DNA of 6,843 nucleotides. Origin: an uncultured Angelakisella sp. Lineage in GTDB: Bacteria; Bacillota; Clostridia; Oscillospirales; Ruminococcaceae. The notes under the pieces were generated by a model. That model saw only the letters and a list, made by a program, of their open reading frames with translations, was not told the origin of the DNA and ran no database searches. Positions 1-5,859 of this stretch are shown here, one piece after another. Location of the stretch: NCBI GenBank assembly GCA_904420255.1, contig CAJFUT010000295.1, positions 1 through 6,843 of the forward strand. The letters run 5' to 3'. Position 1 is the stretch's first letter. Every line of letters starts with the position of its first letter. A program made the translations under genes and the position numbers.

Positions 1-2
1 AC

Positions 3-172
3 ATCCTACCCAGGGGGGAAACGTCAGCCCAGATTCCGCCGCGAACAGCGGGCGGGCTGGGCTGACGCCCCCCTCCCTGGCCCAGCGCCCCAGGGAGCGC
101 CAATCCTACCCGGGGGCCAGTGGAGGCCCGGACTCCGCCGCGAACAGCGGGCGGGACGGGCCGACACCCCCC
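3..172. repeat. Two-copy degenerate tandem repeat, about 70-bp unit with 100-bp spacing, each copy a hairpin
   Basis: Copies lie at 3-73 and 103-172. Both begin ATCCTACCC, share an identical 22-base core (35-56 and 134-155) and end in a C-run. In copy 1 an 11-bp perfect stem (22-32 with 57-67) encloses a second GC stem inside the core. In copy 2 the equivalent outer stem is kept partly by paired substitutions: A26-T63 became G125-C162, A31-T58 became G130-C157, and C22-G67 became T121-A166. Other outer pairs are lost. An extra 8-bp hairpin (CTCCCTGG 73-80 with CCAGGGAG 90-97) sits between the copies. Compensatory change suggests selection on structure, though two copies are few. The repeat may continue left of the window. 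Confidence 0.7.
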
Positions 173-227
173 GATGGAAGGCTGTCGCCCTGCACGGGGG
201 TCCGGGGGGCTCCCCGGCCGCTCTTTG

Positions 228-253
228 TCACTTTCTCTCGGCAGAGAAAGTGA
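228..253. repeat. Perfect 11-bp stem-loop with a CGGC loop
   Basis: TCACTTTCTCT (228-238) pairs exactly with AGAGAAAGTGA (243-253) around the tetraloop CGGC. The right part, a 19-base block at 235-253, recurs exactly at 396-414. No T-run follows on either strand, so it is not a standard intrinsic terminator. It may be part of an intergenic repeat family or a processed RNA structure. Confidence 0.7.
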
Positions 254-340
254 AGCCCTGGGTCGCGCTGCGACCGGAGTAATCTTTAGAAAGAAGCCCT
301 GCGCCAGCAGAAAAACCGAGCCCCAAGTTGCGCGGCGCAG

Positions 341-414
341 TCACTTTCGCTTTCTGAAACCTATCTCACGTCAGAGGCCGCCGGCCCTTGCCGGCCTCTC
401 GGCAGAGAAAGTGA
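341..414. repeat. Compound stem-loop with the same TCACTTTC/GAAAGTGA ends
   Basis: TCACTTTC (341-348) and GAAAGTGA (407-414) form the outer stem. Inside, AGAGGCCG (373-380) pairs with CGGCCTCT (392-399). The right arm repeats the 19-base block found in the 228-253 hairpin, so the two structures look like related copies, one with a 4-base loop and one with a long insert between the arms. It lies downstream of the minus-strand efflux gene and could shape the 3' end of that transcript. Confidence 0.55.
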
Positions 415-435
415 GGCCCCGGGGTACCGGGCCTC
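413..435 (-). terminator. Possible weak terminator hairpin after the MATE gene
   Basis: Just past the pump stop codon on the minus strand, GAGGCCCGG and CCGGGGCCTC form a GC-rich stem around TACC, with one unpaired base. The following minus-strand bases, ACTTTCTCT, are pyrimidine-rich but not a true T-run, so termination here may be weak or shared with the hairpins further downstream. Confidence 0.35.
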
Positions 436-477
436 TTTCGGGACCAAGATCGATTGAACCGCCAGCGCCTTTTTCGG

Positions 478-1830
478 TTACTTCCTTCCGCTTAAGAAAG
501 CGGCGTCTTTGCCCCGCCGCCCGAGGAAATAGCAGGAAAGCCCCACGGCGTCCGCCAGGGCCCAGCCGATGGGTACCGAGGCCCAAATCCCCACTACGCC
601 CAGGGAGGTGGCGGAAAGGAGATAGGCCAGGGCCACCCGGGTGCCCAGGGAGATGACGGTAAGCACCACCGACATCCCCGGCCGGCCCAGGGCCCGGTAA
701 AGGCCGTAGAGGAGGAAAAGACAGCCGATGCCGCAGTAGAAGGCCCCCTCGATGCGCAGATAGCGCACCCCCTCGGCGACGACGGCGGTTTCCTCCCCGC
801 TGACAAAAAGAAGCATCAGGGGGCGGGCCAGGAGGCAGACGATGAGGGAAACCCCGACGCAGAAGATGAGAGCCGCCCGCACCGCCCCCCGGAAGCCGGC
901 CCGGATGCGGTCCTCCCGCCCGGCGCCGTAGTTCTGGGCGATGAAGGTGGAAAAGGCGTTCCCGAAGTCCTGGACGGGCATATAGGCGAAGGAATCGATC
1001 TTCACCGCGGCGGCGAAGGCGGCCATCACCGTGGGGCCGAAGCTGTTCACCAGCCCCTGGACCAGCAGGATTCCCAGGTTCATCACCGACTGCTGCACAC
1101 AGGTGAGGAGGGAAAAGCCGGCGATGTGCCGCACCCGGAGCCAGCGCACCCGGAGCTGGGCCGGGGAGGGCCGCAGAGCGGGGCACCGGAACCAGAAGTA
1201 CAGAGCCAGCCCCACCCCGGAAACATATTGGGAGATCACAGTGGCCTCGGCGGCCCCGGCCACCCCCCGGCGGAGCCCCAGGACAAACCACAGGTCCAGC
1301 GCGATATTGAGGATGGCGGAAGCGGCCAGGAAGATGAGGGGCGCCACCGAGTTGCCCACCGCCCGGAGGACGGCGGCGAAATAATTATAAAGGAAGGTGG
1401 CGAAAATGCCGGCGAAGATCACCGCCAGGTATTCCCCCATCATGCCCCGGAGTTCCATAGGCACCCGCATGAAGCGGAGAATCCAGTCCAGCCCGGCGTA
1501 GACCAGCAGGTTGAGGAGGACGGTCAGCAGGGCGATGAGGGCGAAGGAGGCGGACATGGATTCCTTGAGGCCGCTGTCGTCCCTCTGGCCGAAGGCGATG
1601 GAGAAGGCGGCGCCGCTGCCCATGCAGAGCCCCAGCAGGATGGAAGTGAGGAAGGTCATCAGGGTGTAGGCCGACCCCACGGCGGCCAGGGCGTCCGGGC
1701 CGAGGGCCCGCCCCACAATCAGGGTGTCGGCTACGTTGTAGCCCTGCTGGAGCAGGTTCCCCAGGATGAAGGGCACCGCGTAGCGCAGCATGGTGGGCAT
1801 CACCGGCCCCTGGGTCAGATCCTGGTGCAT
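478..1830 (-). CDS. MATE-family multidrug/cation antiporter (efflux pump)
   Basis: This 450-residue inner-membrane protein has the typical length and two-fold repeat of MATE transporters (usually 12 helices), which export drugs or toxic organic cations in exchange for Na+ or H+. The first half (about residues 10-215) carries the family signatures LLQQGYNVADTLIVGRALG (26-44) and LNIALDLWFVLG (174-185) followed by GVAGAAEATVISQ (189-201). The second half (about 235-435) carries VQDFGNAFSTFIAQNYGAG (286-304). The ATG at 1830 is preferred because the frame can only be extended to a TTG at 1905 that lies inside the promoter -35 box. The ribosome binding site before 1830 is weak (AGAGTG, 6-base spacing). 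The gene diverges from an Lrp/AsnC regulator, which is therefore its likely controller. The substrate cannot be predicted. Confidence 0.93.
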   Translation of the reverse strand: MHQDLTQGPVMPTMLRYAVPFILGNLLQQGYNVADTLIVGRALGPDALAAVGSAYTLMTFLTSILLGLCMGSGAAFSIAFGQRDDSGLKESMSASFALIALLTVLLNLLVYAGLDWILRFMRVPMELRGMMGEYLAVIFAGIFATFLYNYFAAVLRAVGNSVAPLIFLAASAILNIALDLWFVLGLRRGVAGAAEATVISQYVSGVGLALYFWFRCPALRPSPAQLRVRWLRVRHIAGFSLLTCVQQSVMNLGILLVQGLVNSFGPTVMAAFAAAVKIDSFAYMPVQDFGNAFSTFIAQNYGAGREDRIRAGFRGAVRAALIFCVGVSLIVCLLARPLMLLFVSGEETAVVAEGVRYLRIEGAFYCGIGCLFLLYGLYRALGRPGMSVVLTVISLGTRVALAYLLSATSLGVVGIWASVPIGWALADAVGLSCYFLGRRGKDAAFLSGRK

Positions 1831-1876
1831 CAAGGTCACTCTTTCTTTTCGTAATTTAAAACTTGCGTTTTGAAAT

Positions 1877-1905
1877 ATTATACCCGGATGCGGCGCCTCT
1901 GTCAA
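1877..1905 (-). promoter_or_regulatory. Consensus sigma-A promoter of the MATE gene
   Basis: Read on the minus strand, a perfect -35 TTGACA (1905-1900) is followed after 17 bp by a perfect -10 TATAAT (1882-1877). Transcription should start near 1870, giving a leader of about 40 nt before the ATG at 1830. A promoter this close to consensus suggests strong basal activity, so the gene probably needs repression to be kept off. Confidence 0.85.
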
Positions 1906-1915
1906 CGGAACAGGA

Positions 1916-1944
1916 TTGCCTTTCGCAGAAAAAGCCCTTATAAT
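1916..1944 (+). promoter_or_regulatory. Sigma-A promoter of the Lrp/AsnC-type regulator gene
   Basis: TTGCCT (1916-1921) is separated by 17 bp from a perfect TATAAT (1939-1944) on the plus strand. The expected start is near 1951, about 50 nt before the GTG at 2004. Its -35 box is only 10 bp from the -35 box of the opposing MATE promoter, so one bound regulator dimer could affect both. Confidence 0.8.
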
Positions 1945-2003
1945 ACAGATAGCAAAGGCCGCCGCCGAGACGGACGGGCCTGGAAGAAGGGAGGCGGGGC
2001 GCC

Positions 2004-2462
2004 GTGTTTCTGGATGGGCTGGATGAGCTGGACCGCAGGATTGTGGCGCTGCTCATCGACAACGCCCGGATGTCCTATTCGGAGATCGGGCAGCAGGTGG
2101 GGATTTCCCGGGTGGCGGTGGCCGCCCGGGTGAAGGCCCTGGAGGAGCGGGGGATTCTGGAGGGCTATACCGCCATTGTCAACCCCCAGCGGATCAGCGG
2201 GGCGGTGTCCTGCTATTTTGAGCTGGAGCTGGCGCCGGAGGCCTTTGGCCAGGCAGCGGAGCGGCTGCGGGCCTGCGGGATGGTCACCCAGATCTACCGG
2301 GTCACCGGCCGGAACAAGCTCCATGTCCATGCGGTGGCCGAGTCCAACGAGGCCATGGAAGCCTTCATCCGGGAGGAGATGGATTCTCTGCCGGGGGTGC
2401 TCAGCAGCAGCTGCAGCATCATCCTGGCCCGGATCAAGGACGTCAAGGGGCTGCGGCTCTGA
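2004..2462 (+). CDS. Lrp/AsnC-family transcriptional regulator
   Basis: The 152-residue protein matches the Lrp/AsnC layout and length. An N-terminal winged helix-turn-helix begins LDELDRRIVALLIDNARMSYSEIGQQVGISRVAVAAR as seen in residues 6-42, with the recognition helix near GISRVAVAARVKALEE (33-48). A C-terminal RAM ligand-binding and oligomerisation domain covers about 65-145. These proteins usually bind DNA as dimers to octamers and respond to an amino acid or related small molecule. The GTG start is supported by AAGGGAGG (1987-1994) at 9-base spacing, and the nearby ATGs at 2014 and 2023 are out of frame. The divergent MATE pump is the most likely target, together with autoregulation. 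The effector is unknown. Confidence 0.93.
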   Translation: MFLDGLDELDRRIVALLIDNARMSYSEIGQQVGISRVAVAARVKALEERGILEGYTAIVNPQRISGAVSCYFELELAPEAFGQAAERLRACGMVTQIYRVTGRNKLHVHAVAESNEAMEAFIREEMDSLPGVLSSSCSIILARIKDVKGLRL

Positions 2463-2476
2463 AAAAGGAACGCACG

Positions 2477-2514
2477 AAAACCCCGGTTGGGCGGGAAGCC
2501 CGGCCGGGGTTTTT
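2477..2514. terminator. Bidirectional intrinsic terminator between convergent genes
   Basis: AAAACCCCGG (2477-2486) pairs with CCGGGGTTTT (2504-2513). Additional T-G and GGGC/GCCC pairing lies inside, around a short G-rich loop. The plus strand ends in five Ts after the stem and the minus strand in four, so it can end both the Lrp-type gene from the left and the acetyltransferase transcript from the right. Confidence 0.85.
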
Positions 2515-2572
2515 CATCATGATTTTCCATATGCAAAAAGGGCGGCCTCAACCGAATGCCTCATCTTCCGGC

Positions 2573-3031
2573 TTATTTCCCGGGGTACAGCATGGTCACA
2601 TGGGGGACCCCGGCGATGGTGAATTCTTCCGAAGTGCGCTCAAAGCCCAGGTCCCGGTAGAACTTCTCCAGATAGGACATGGCGGAGATGCGCACCGCCG
2701 GGTCCCCGGTGTCCTCCGCCAGGCGCCGGCAGGCCATCCGCACCAGCTGGGCCCCCAGGCCCCGGCCACGGGCGGATTCCTTCACCGACAGCCGCCCGAA
2801 GGAATTCTCCGCGTAGCCGTCATAGTGGAGCCAGGAGGGCAGCAGCCGGACATAGCCCAGCAGGGCGCCGCCCTCCTCCCGGGCCAGCAGGTGGGTGGCC
2901 CTCTGGTCAAAGCCGTCCAGGTCCCGGTAGATGTTGCCCTGGCCGATGACAAAGACCTCAAAGCGGTGGGCCAGGATTTCGTAAAGGGTTTGGGTGTCCA
3001 GCTGGGAAAACTGATAAAACTGAAACTGCAT
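2573..3031 (-). CDS. GNAT-family N-acetyltransferase, ElaA-like
   Basis: The 152-residue protein has the single-domain GNAT fold and resembles the ElaA branch. An N-terminal YEILAHRFEVFVIGQGNIY segment (17-35) is followed by a DLDGFDQRATHLLA stretch (37-50). The acetyl-CoA binding motif A is GRLSVKESARGRGLGAQLV (79-97), with the R-G-R-G-L-G pyrophosphate loop at 88-93. A C-terminal FYRDLGF (124-130) precedes GVPHVTML (141-148). GNAT enzymes transfer acetyl groups from acetyl-CoA to an amine; the substrate of ElaA-like proteins is not known to me. AGAAGGGGG (3039-3047) is the ribosome binding site. It lies 47 nt behind the racemase-family gene and is probably cotranscribed with it. Transcription would end at the 2477-2514 hairpin. 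Confidence 0.88.
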   Translation of the reverse strand: MQFQFYQFSQLDTQTLYEILAHRFEVFVIGQGNIYRDLDGFDQRATHLLAREEGGALLGYVRLLPSWLHYDGYAENSFGRLSVKESARGRGLGAQLVRMACRRLAEDTGDPAVRISAMSYLEKFYRDLGFERTSEEFTIAGVPHVTMLYPGK

Positions 3032-3078
3032 ATGGCATCCCCCTTCTGCAATCCAGCGGTTTGTATCCCCCGGCCCCC

Positions 3079-3792
3079 TTAAAGGTAGCGCGGGGGGCGG
3101 ACGGCGTAGGCCAGCAGGTTGGCGGCGGAGATGGTGTCAAAGACAGGCACCCCCAGGGCTTCGGCCAGGTCCGCCGAATAGGTGGCCAGGTTGCTGCACT
3201 CAAAGATGACGGCCCGCAGGTCCGGGGTTTTGGCCCGGAGCTTCTCCCCGGCCCGGAGGACATCCTCCCGCATCCGGTCCACATCCAGGTTCAGCCCGCC
3301 CCGGATGACGATTTCGTCAAAATGGGGCTCGTCCTGCATCCCCTGGATGGAAAGGCGGATGCCGTCGGTCCAGCCGGAGGCCCGCAGGTGGGTTTCCTTC
3401 AGCAGGCCGGAGTGGCCGGTGATGACGCCGATGCTGCCCTGGCGGCCGATGAGCTGCCAGATGGTGGGAATCTGGCAGAGGGAGGACCCGGCGAAGGGGA
3501 TGCCCAGCTCCGCTCCCAGGCTGTCCTGATAGAGGCTCATCATGCCGCAGTCCCCCACAATGGCCCGGACCCCCGCCCGGACCAGGTTCTGCCCGGCGGC
3601 CAGGAGGCTGGCCCGGATTTCCGGCCCTCCCTCCACCAGGTCGGCGAAGCCGCCCTTCACCACCTCATACCGCACCGGGTAGGAAAAGCTGGCGGCGTTG
3701 CCGGCGTCCCCCGGGGCCCGGGGGGTGACGGTGGAAAACACCAGGATGCCCACGTCCTGGCCGTAAAACGGATAGCCTGTCTGGAATTTCAA
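3079..3792 (-). CDS. Asp/Glu racemase-family protein with a TTG start
   Basis: The 237-residue protein belongs to the Asp/Glu/hydantoin racemase superfamily, whose two symmetric lobes each supply a catalytic cysteine for cofactor-free proton transfer or isomerisation. Here the pair appears as C82 in GDCGMM (80-85) and C199 in FECSNL (197-202). Other family-like segments are FAGSSLCQIPTIW (100-112), GSIGVITGHSGLL (119-131) and GVPVFDTISAANLL (214-227). The start is TTG at 3792, 6 nt after a strong AAGGAGGG (3799-3806), and no ATG occurs in frame before residue 84. The subgroup is not the murein glutamate racemase; racemase, maleate-isomerase-like or decarboxylase-like chemistry all remain possible. 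It precedes the GNAT gene by 47 nt and follows the class V enzyme after a 144-nt gap. Confidence 0.87.
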   Translation of the reverse strand: MKFQTGYPFYGQDVGILVFSTVTPRAPGDAGNAASFSYPVRYEVVKGGFADLVEGGPEIRASLLAAGQNLVRAGVRAIVGDCGMMSLYQDSLGAELGIPFAGSSLCQIPTIWQLIGRQGSIGVITGHSGLLKETHLRASGWTDGIRLSIQGMQDEPHFDEIVIRGGLNLDVDRMREDVLRAGEKLRAKTPDLRAVIFECSNLATYSADLAEALGVPVFDTISAANLLAYAVRPPRYL

Positions 3793-3853
3793 TTTCGTCC
3801 CTCCTTGCAGGAATTTGGCCGGCGGCCGGGAGGCCCTTTCCGGCAGAAATGGC

Positions 3854-3887
3854 CAGGGGGCCCTGGAATGAGAACCGGGGCCCCCTG
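3854..3887 (-). other. Strong 13-bp hairpin between the PLP-enzyme and racemase genes
   Basis: CAGGGGGCCCTGG (3854-3866) pairs with CCGGGGCCCCCTG (3875-3887), with 12 Watson-Crick pairs and one T-G wobble, around an 8-base loop AATGAGAA. On the minus strand, the direction of the flanking genes, it is followed by GGCCATTTCTG, which lacks a real T-run. It could be a weak terminator, an mRNA 3'-end stabiliser or a processing site that lowers expression of the two downstream genes. No clear promoter is visible between it and the racemase start. Confidence 0.65.
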
Positions 3888-3936
3888 ACGCTGGGATGCT
3901 TGAGAAAGTGAGTATGACGTTGGTTGGAAGATGTCG

Positions 3937-5181
3937 TTATTTGGCCTTGTAGTCGGGGGCGCGGCCGATCTCCTGGATGATCTCTTTCATGGCGTCGATC
4001 ATGGTGTCGATGTCCTTGTGGTTGTTGAAGTACTGGCAGGAGATGCGGAAGCCGCCGACATAGTCGGTGAACCGCTGGGCGATGAAGATCTTCCGGGCAT
4101 GGAGCTTCTTGAGAATCATGCGGTCGGTATCCAGGTCGTCATAGAGCCGGGCGATGACGATGCCGCCGAAGTGGCCGGGATCCCGGTGGGTGATGAGGGT
4201 GCCGCCGATCTCCTCGATGCGGTCCATGCAGTAGGTGGCGATTTCCCGGACCCGGGCCTCGATGTTCTCGATGCCGATTTCATTGACCAGGCCCAGGGAT
4301 TCGCCCAGGGCGACGGCGCCGACGTAGTTGGAGGTGCCGCCGATCTCAAAGCGCCGGGCGGTCATGGGGAAGGTCCAGTCGTTGACAGAGGGGGCGGCGG
4401 GGTTCTCCCAGTAGGCGCCCCAGCCGCCCTCGGGGACGGTGGTGTTCAGGTAGCCGGCATAGCTCTGCTTCAGCTTGGGCAGGGTCTCCTTGTTGACGTA
4501 CAGCACGCCGGTGCCGTAGGGGGAGTTGAGCCACTTGTGGCCGCCGGCGGTGAGGATGTCGATGTGGCAGGCCTTGGTGTCGATCTTGGTGACGCCCAGC
4601 TGCTGGACGGCGTCCACCACCAGGTAGATGCCCCGCTCCTTGCAGAAGTCGCCGATCTCCTTCATGTCGCTCTGCCAGCCGTTGCACCACTCCAGGGTGG
4701 ACATGACCAGAATCTTGGTCTTTTCATCCACCAGGGGGGCGAAGGCGGCGGCGGTGAACCGCTCGTCAGCGGGCTTGCAGACCCGGATGTCGATGTTCTT
4801 CTCCTTGCGGATGACGCACCAGGGGAGGGCGACCTGGATGAACTCCAGGTTGGTGGTGACGATGTTGTCCCCGTCCTGGAGCTGGATGCCCTGGGCGGCG
4901 ATGTTCAGGCCGTGGGAGGTGCTTTCCACCAGGGCGATTTCCTCGGGGTCGGCGTTGAGAAGCTTGGCGGCCTCCACATAAGCCTTGTGGCGCTTGTCGT
5001 CCATGGCGATGTGGTGGGCGCTGGAGTTAGCCTCCTCCTGGGTGGCGGTCATGTCGGCGAAAGCCTTGACGGCGCGGACGCTCCGCTGGGGGGCGAAGCT
5101 GACGCAGGCGGCGTCCAGGAAGGTCATGGTCTCAAGAACCGGCCACTCCTCTTTTCTCATTTTTTCCCAATCGTAAGCCAT
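3937..5181 (-). CDS. Class V aminotransferase-fold PLP enzyme (desulfurase/epimerase-like), substrate unknown
   Basis: The 414-residue protein has the fold-type I, class V layout shared by cysteine desulfurases, isopenicillin-N-epimerase-like proteins and kynureninase-like enzymes. The PLP lysine is K216 in TAGGHKWLNSPYGTG (211-225). D190 and Q193 in VVDAVQQLG should contact the pyridine ring and phenolic oxygen, and ESTSHGLN (86-93) should hold the phosphate. RRFEIGGTSNY (276-286) and FRISCQYFNNHKDID (378-392) match the family's C-terminal substrate-arginine region. The mobile loop that carries the catalytic Cys of SufS/IscS reads KIFIAQRFTDYVGG (364-377) and has no Cys, so persulfide formation is unlikely. 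AGGAGGT (5191-5197) precedes the ATG by 9 nt. It lies 47 nt after the RidA-type gene, implying cotranscription. RidA proteins detoxify enamine products of PLP enzymes, which fits a lyase or deaminating reaction. Confidence 0.9.
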   Translation of the reverse strand: MAYDWEKMRKEEWPVLETMTFLDAACVSFAPQRSVRAVKAFADMTATQEEANSSAHHIAMDDKRHKAYVEAAKLLNADPEEIALVESTSHGLNIAAQGIQLQDGDNIVTTNLEFIQVALPWCVIRKEKNIDIRVCKPADERFTAAAFAPLVDEKTKILVMSTLEWCNGWQSDMKEIGDFCKERGIYLVVDAVQQLGVTKIDTKACHIDILTAGGHKWLNSPYGTGVLYVNKETLPKLKQSYAGYLNTTVPEGGWGAYWENPAAPSVNDWTFPMTARRFEIGGTSNYVGAVALGESLGLVNEIGIENIEARVREIATYCMDRIEEIGGTLITHRDPGHFGGIVIARLYDDLDTDRMILKKLHARKIFIAQRFTDYVGGFRISCQYFNNHKDIDTMIDAMKEIIQEIGRAPDYKAK

Positions 5182-5228
5182 CGTGAATCTACCTCCTGAT
5201 GTTTTGTTTTATGATAAGCCTTGAAAGG

Positions 5229-5687
5229 CTAAGGCTTCAGACGGACGATCAGCTCGATTTCGCAGCAGGCCCCCAGGGGGAGGCTGCTGACCCCAACCGC
5301 GCTGCGGCTGTGGACCCCCGCGTCCCCAAAGAGCTGCCCCAGCAGCTCGGAGGCGCCGTTGACCACCTTGGGCTGGGCCTCAAAATCCGGGGCGCTGTTG
5401 ACATACCCCACTACCTTGACGATTCGTTCCACCCGGTCCAGGCTGCCAGCCAGGCTTTTCACCACCGCCAGGCAGTTGAGGACGGCGGTCCGGGCGGCCT
5501 CGTAGCCCTCTTCCACCGTCATGTCCGCGCCCAGCTTGCCTTTGCGGAGCGCGCCGTTTTCGGTGGGGAGCTGGCCCGAGGTGTAAACCAGGGAGCCGTC
5601 CAGCACACCGGGGACATAAGCGGCCACAGGGGCCGGCACCGAGGGGAGCTTCAAGCCCATCTCCTCCAGGGTCTTTTCCACTGACAT
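5229..5687 (-). CDS. RidA/YjgF/UK114-family protein (putative enamine/imine deaminase)
   Basis: Proteins of this trimeric cytosolic family hydrolyse reactive enamine/imine intermediates, such as 2-aminoacrylate, made by PLP enzymes. Counting from the ATG at 5687, the 152-residue protein is longer than the roughly 128-residue classical RidA because of an N-terminal extension. It belongs to the subgroup with VPGV, YTSGQLP, GYEAARTAVLNCLAVV and SAPDFEAQPKVVNGAS. HSRSAVGVSSLP supplies the arginine (R128) that matches the catalytic Arg of RidA, and CCEIEL contains the matching acidic residue (E143), so it looks active. AAAGGAGG (5696-5703) stands 8 nt from this ATG and only 5 nt from a GTG one codon upstream (5690), so the ATG is preferred. 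It is the first gene of the set and diverges from the Crp/Fnr gene. The exact substrate is unknown. Confidence 0.92.
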   Translation of the reverse strand: MSVEKTLEEMGLKLPSVPAPVAAYVPGVLDGSLVYTSGQLPTENGALRKGKLGADMTVEEGYEAARTAVLNCLAVVKSLAGSLDRVERIVKVVGYVNSAPDFEAQPKVVNGASELLGQLFGDAGVHSRSAVGVSSLPLGACCEIELIVRLKP

Positions 5688-5755
5688 CACAGGAACCTCC
5701 TTTGTTCAACAATCTTTACACCCATATACTAGTCCGAAAAATGTGCAAATTCTAT

Positions 5756-5828
5756 AAAGCACTTAACATATTCTGCTATTTTTGTTATAACTTAAATAAA
5801 AAATATTTTTAAATATGTAAAGCGCTTT
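5756..5828. promoter_or_regulatory. Candidate operator pair: 17-bp inverted repeat, 15/17 matches
   Basis: AAAGCACTTAACATATT (5756-5772) recurs as its reverse complement at 5812-5828 (AAAGCGCTTTACATATT read on the minus strand), with 39 bp between the arms. The right arm also contains the palindrome AAAGCGCTTT and ends 2 bp before the -35 box of the Crp/Fnr gene, where a bound protein could act on that promoter. The left arm lies in the likely promoter or leader of the ridA-side operon. The divergent Crp/Fnr protein is the obvious candidate binder, but nothing in the sequence proves this. Confidence 0.5.
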
Positions 5829-5830
5829 GC

Positions 5831-5859
5831 TTGACACAAAAACGTATACCGCTTACCAT
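5831..5859 (+). promoter_or_regulatory. Probable promoter of the Crp/Fnr regulator gene
   Basis: A perfect TTGACA (5831-5836) is followed after 17 bp by TACCAT (5854-5859), a 4/6 match to the -10 consensus that keeps its TA and final T. The start site would be near 5866, leaving a leader of about 55 nt that includes a small AGCTG/CAGCT hairpin (5886-5898) before the ribosome binding site. Confidence 0.65.

Larger units (their letters stand above)
1..477. other. Gene-free, highly structured GC-rich intergenic region
   Basis: I see no convincing gene in these 477 bases. The open frames across it encode Pro/Arg/Gly-rich low-complexity protein without recognisable domains or a ribosome binding site. 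The stretch holds a two-copy degenerate tandem repeat (3-73 and 103-172), a hairpin between the copies (73-97), a perfect 11-bp stem-loop (228-253), a small 6-bp stem-loop (GGTCGC/GCGACC, 261-275), a long compound stem-loop (341-414) and a GC hairpin just beyond the pump gene (413-435). This density of inverted repeats suggests structured non-coding RNA or intergenic repeat elements rather than protein. Function is unknown. Confidence 0.6.

Noticed and set aside
3..172. CRISPR array
   Set aside because: There are only two degenerate copies, with internal hairpins and about 30 bp between them, and no cas genes nearby. This does not fit an array.
120..656. 178-codon plus-strand open frame in the left intergenic region
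   Set aside because: Low-complexity Pro/Arg/Gly-rich product, no domain or ribosome binding site, runs through hairpins and antisense into the MATE gene. Typical of GC-rich non-coding sequence.
371..1291. 306-codon minus-strand frame overlapping the MATE gene
   Set aside because: It is another frame of the pump coding region, rich in Arg, Gly and Pro. The pump frame carries intact MATE motifs throughout, so a frameshift need not be invoked.
1126..1854. 242-codon plus-strand open frame antisense to the MATE gene
   Set aside because: His/Gln/Gly/Glu-rich shadow of the pump's hydrophobic codons, with no family resemblance.
3937..5181. Annotation as cysteine desulfurase (SufS/IscS)
   Set aside because: The overall fold and PLP motifs fit, but the mobile loop (residues 364-377) lacks the catalytic cysteine and no iron-sulfur assembly genes are nearby.
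3931..5199. 422-codon plus-strand open frame antisense to the class V enzyme
   Set aside because: It mirrors the codon structure of the real gene and is a Gly/Asp/Val/Leu-rich low-complexity protein. The minus strand has clear PLP-enzyme motifs and a good ribosome binding site.
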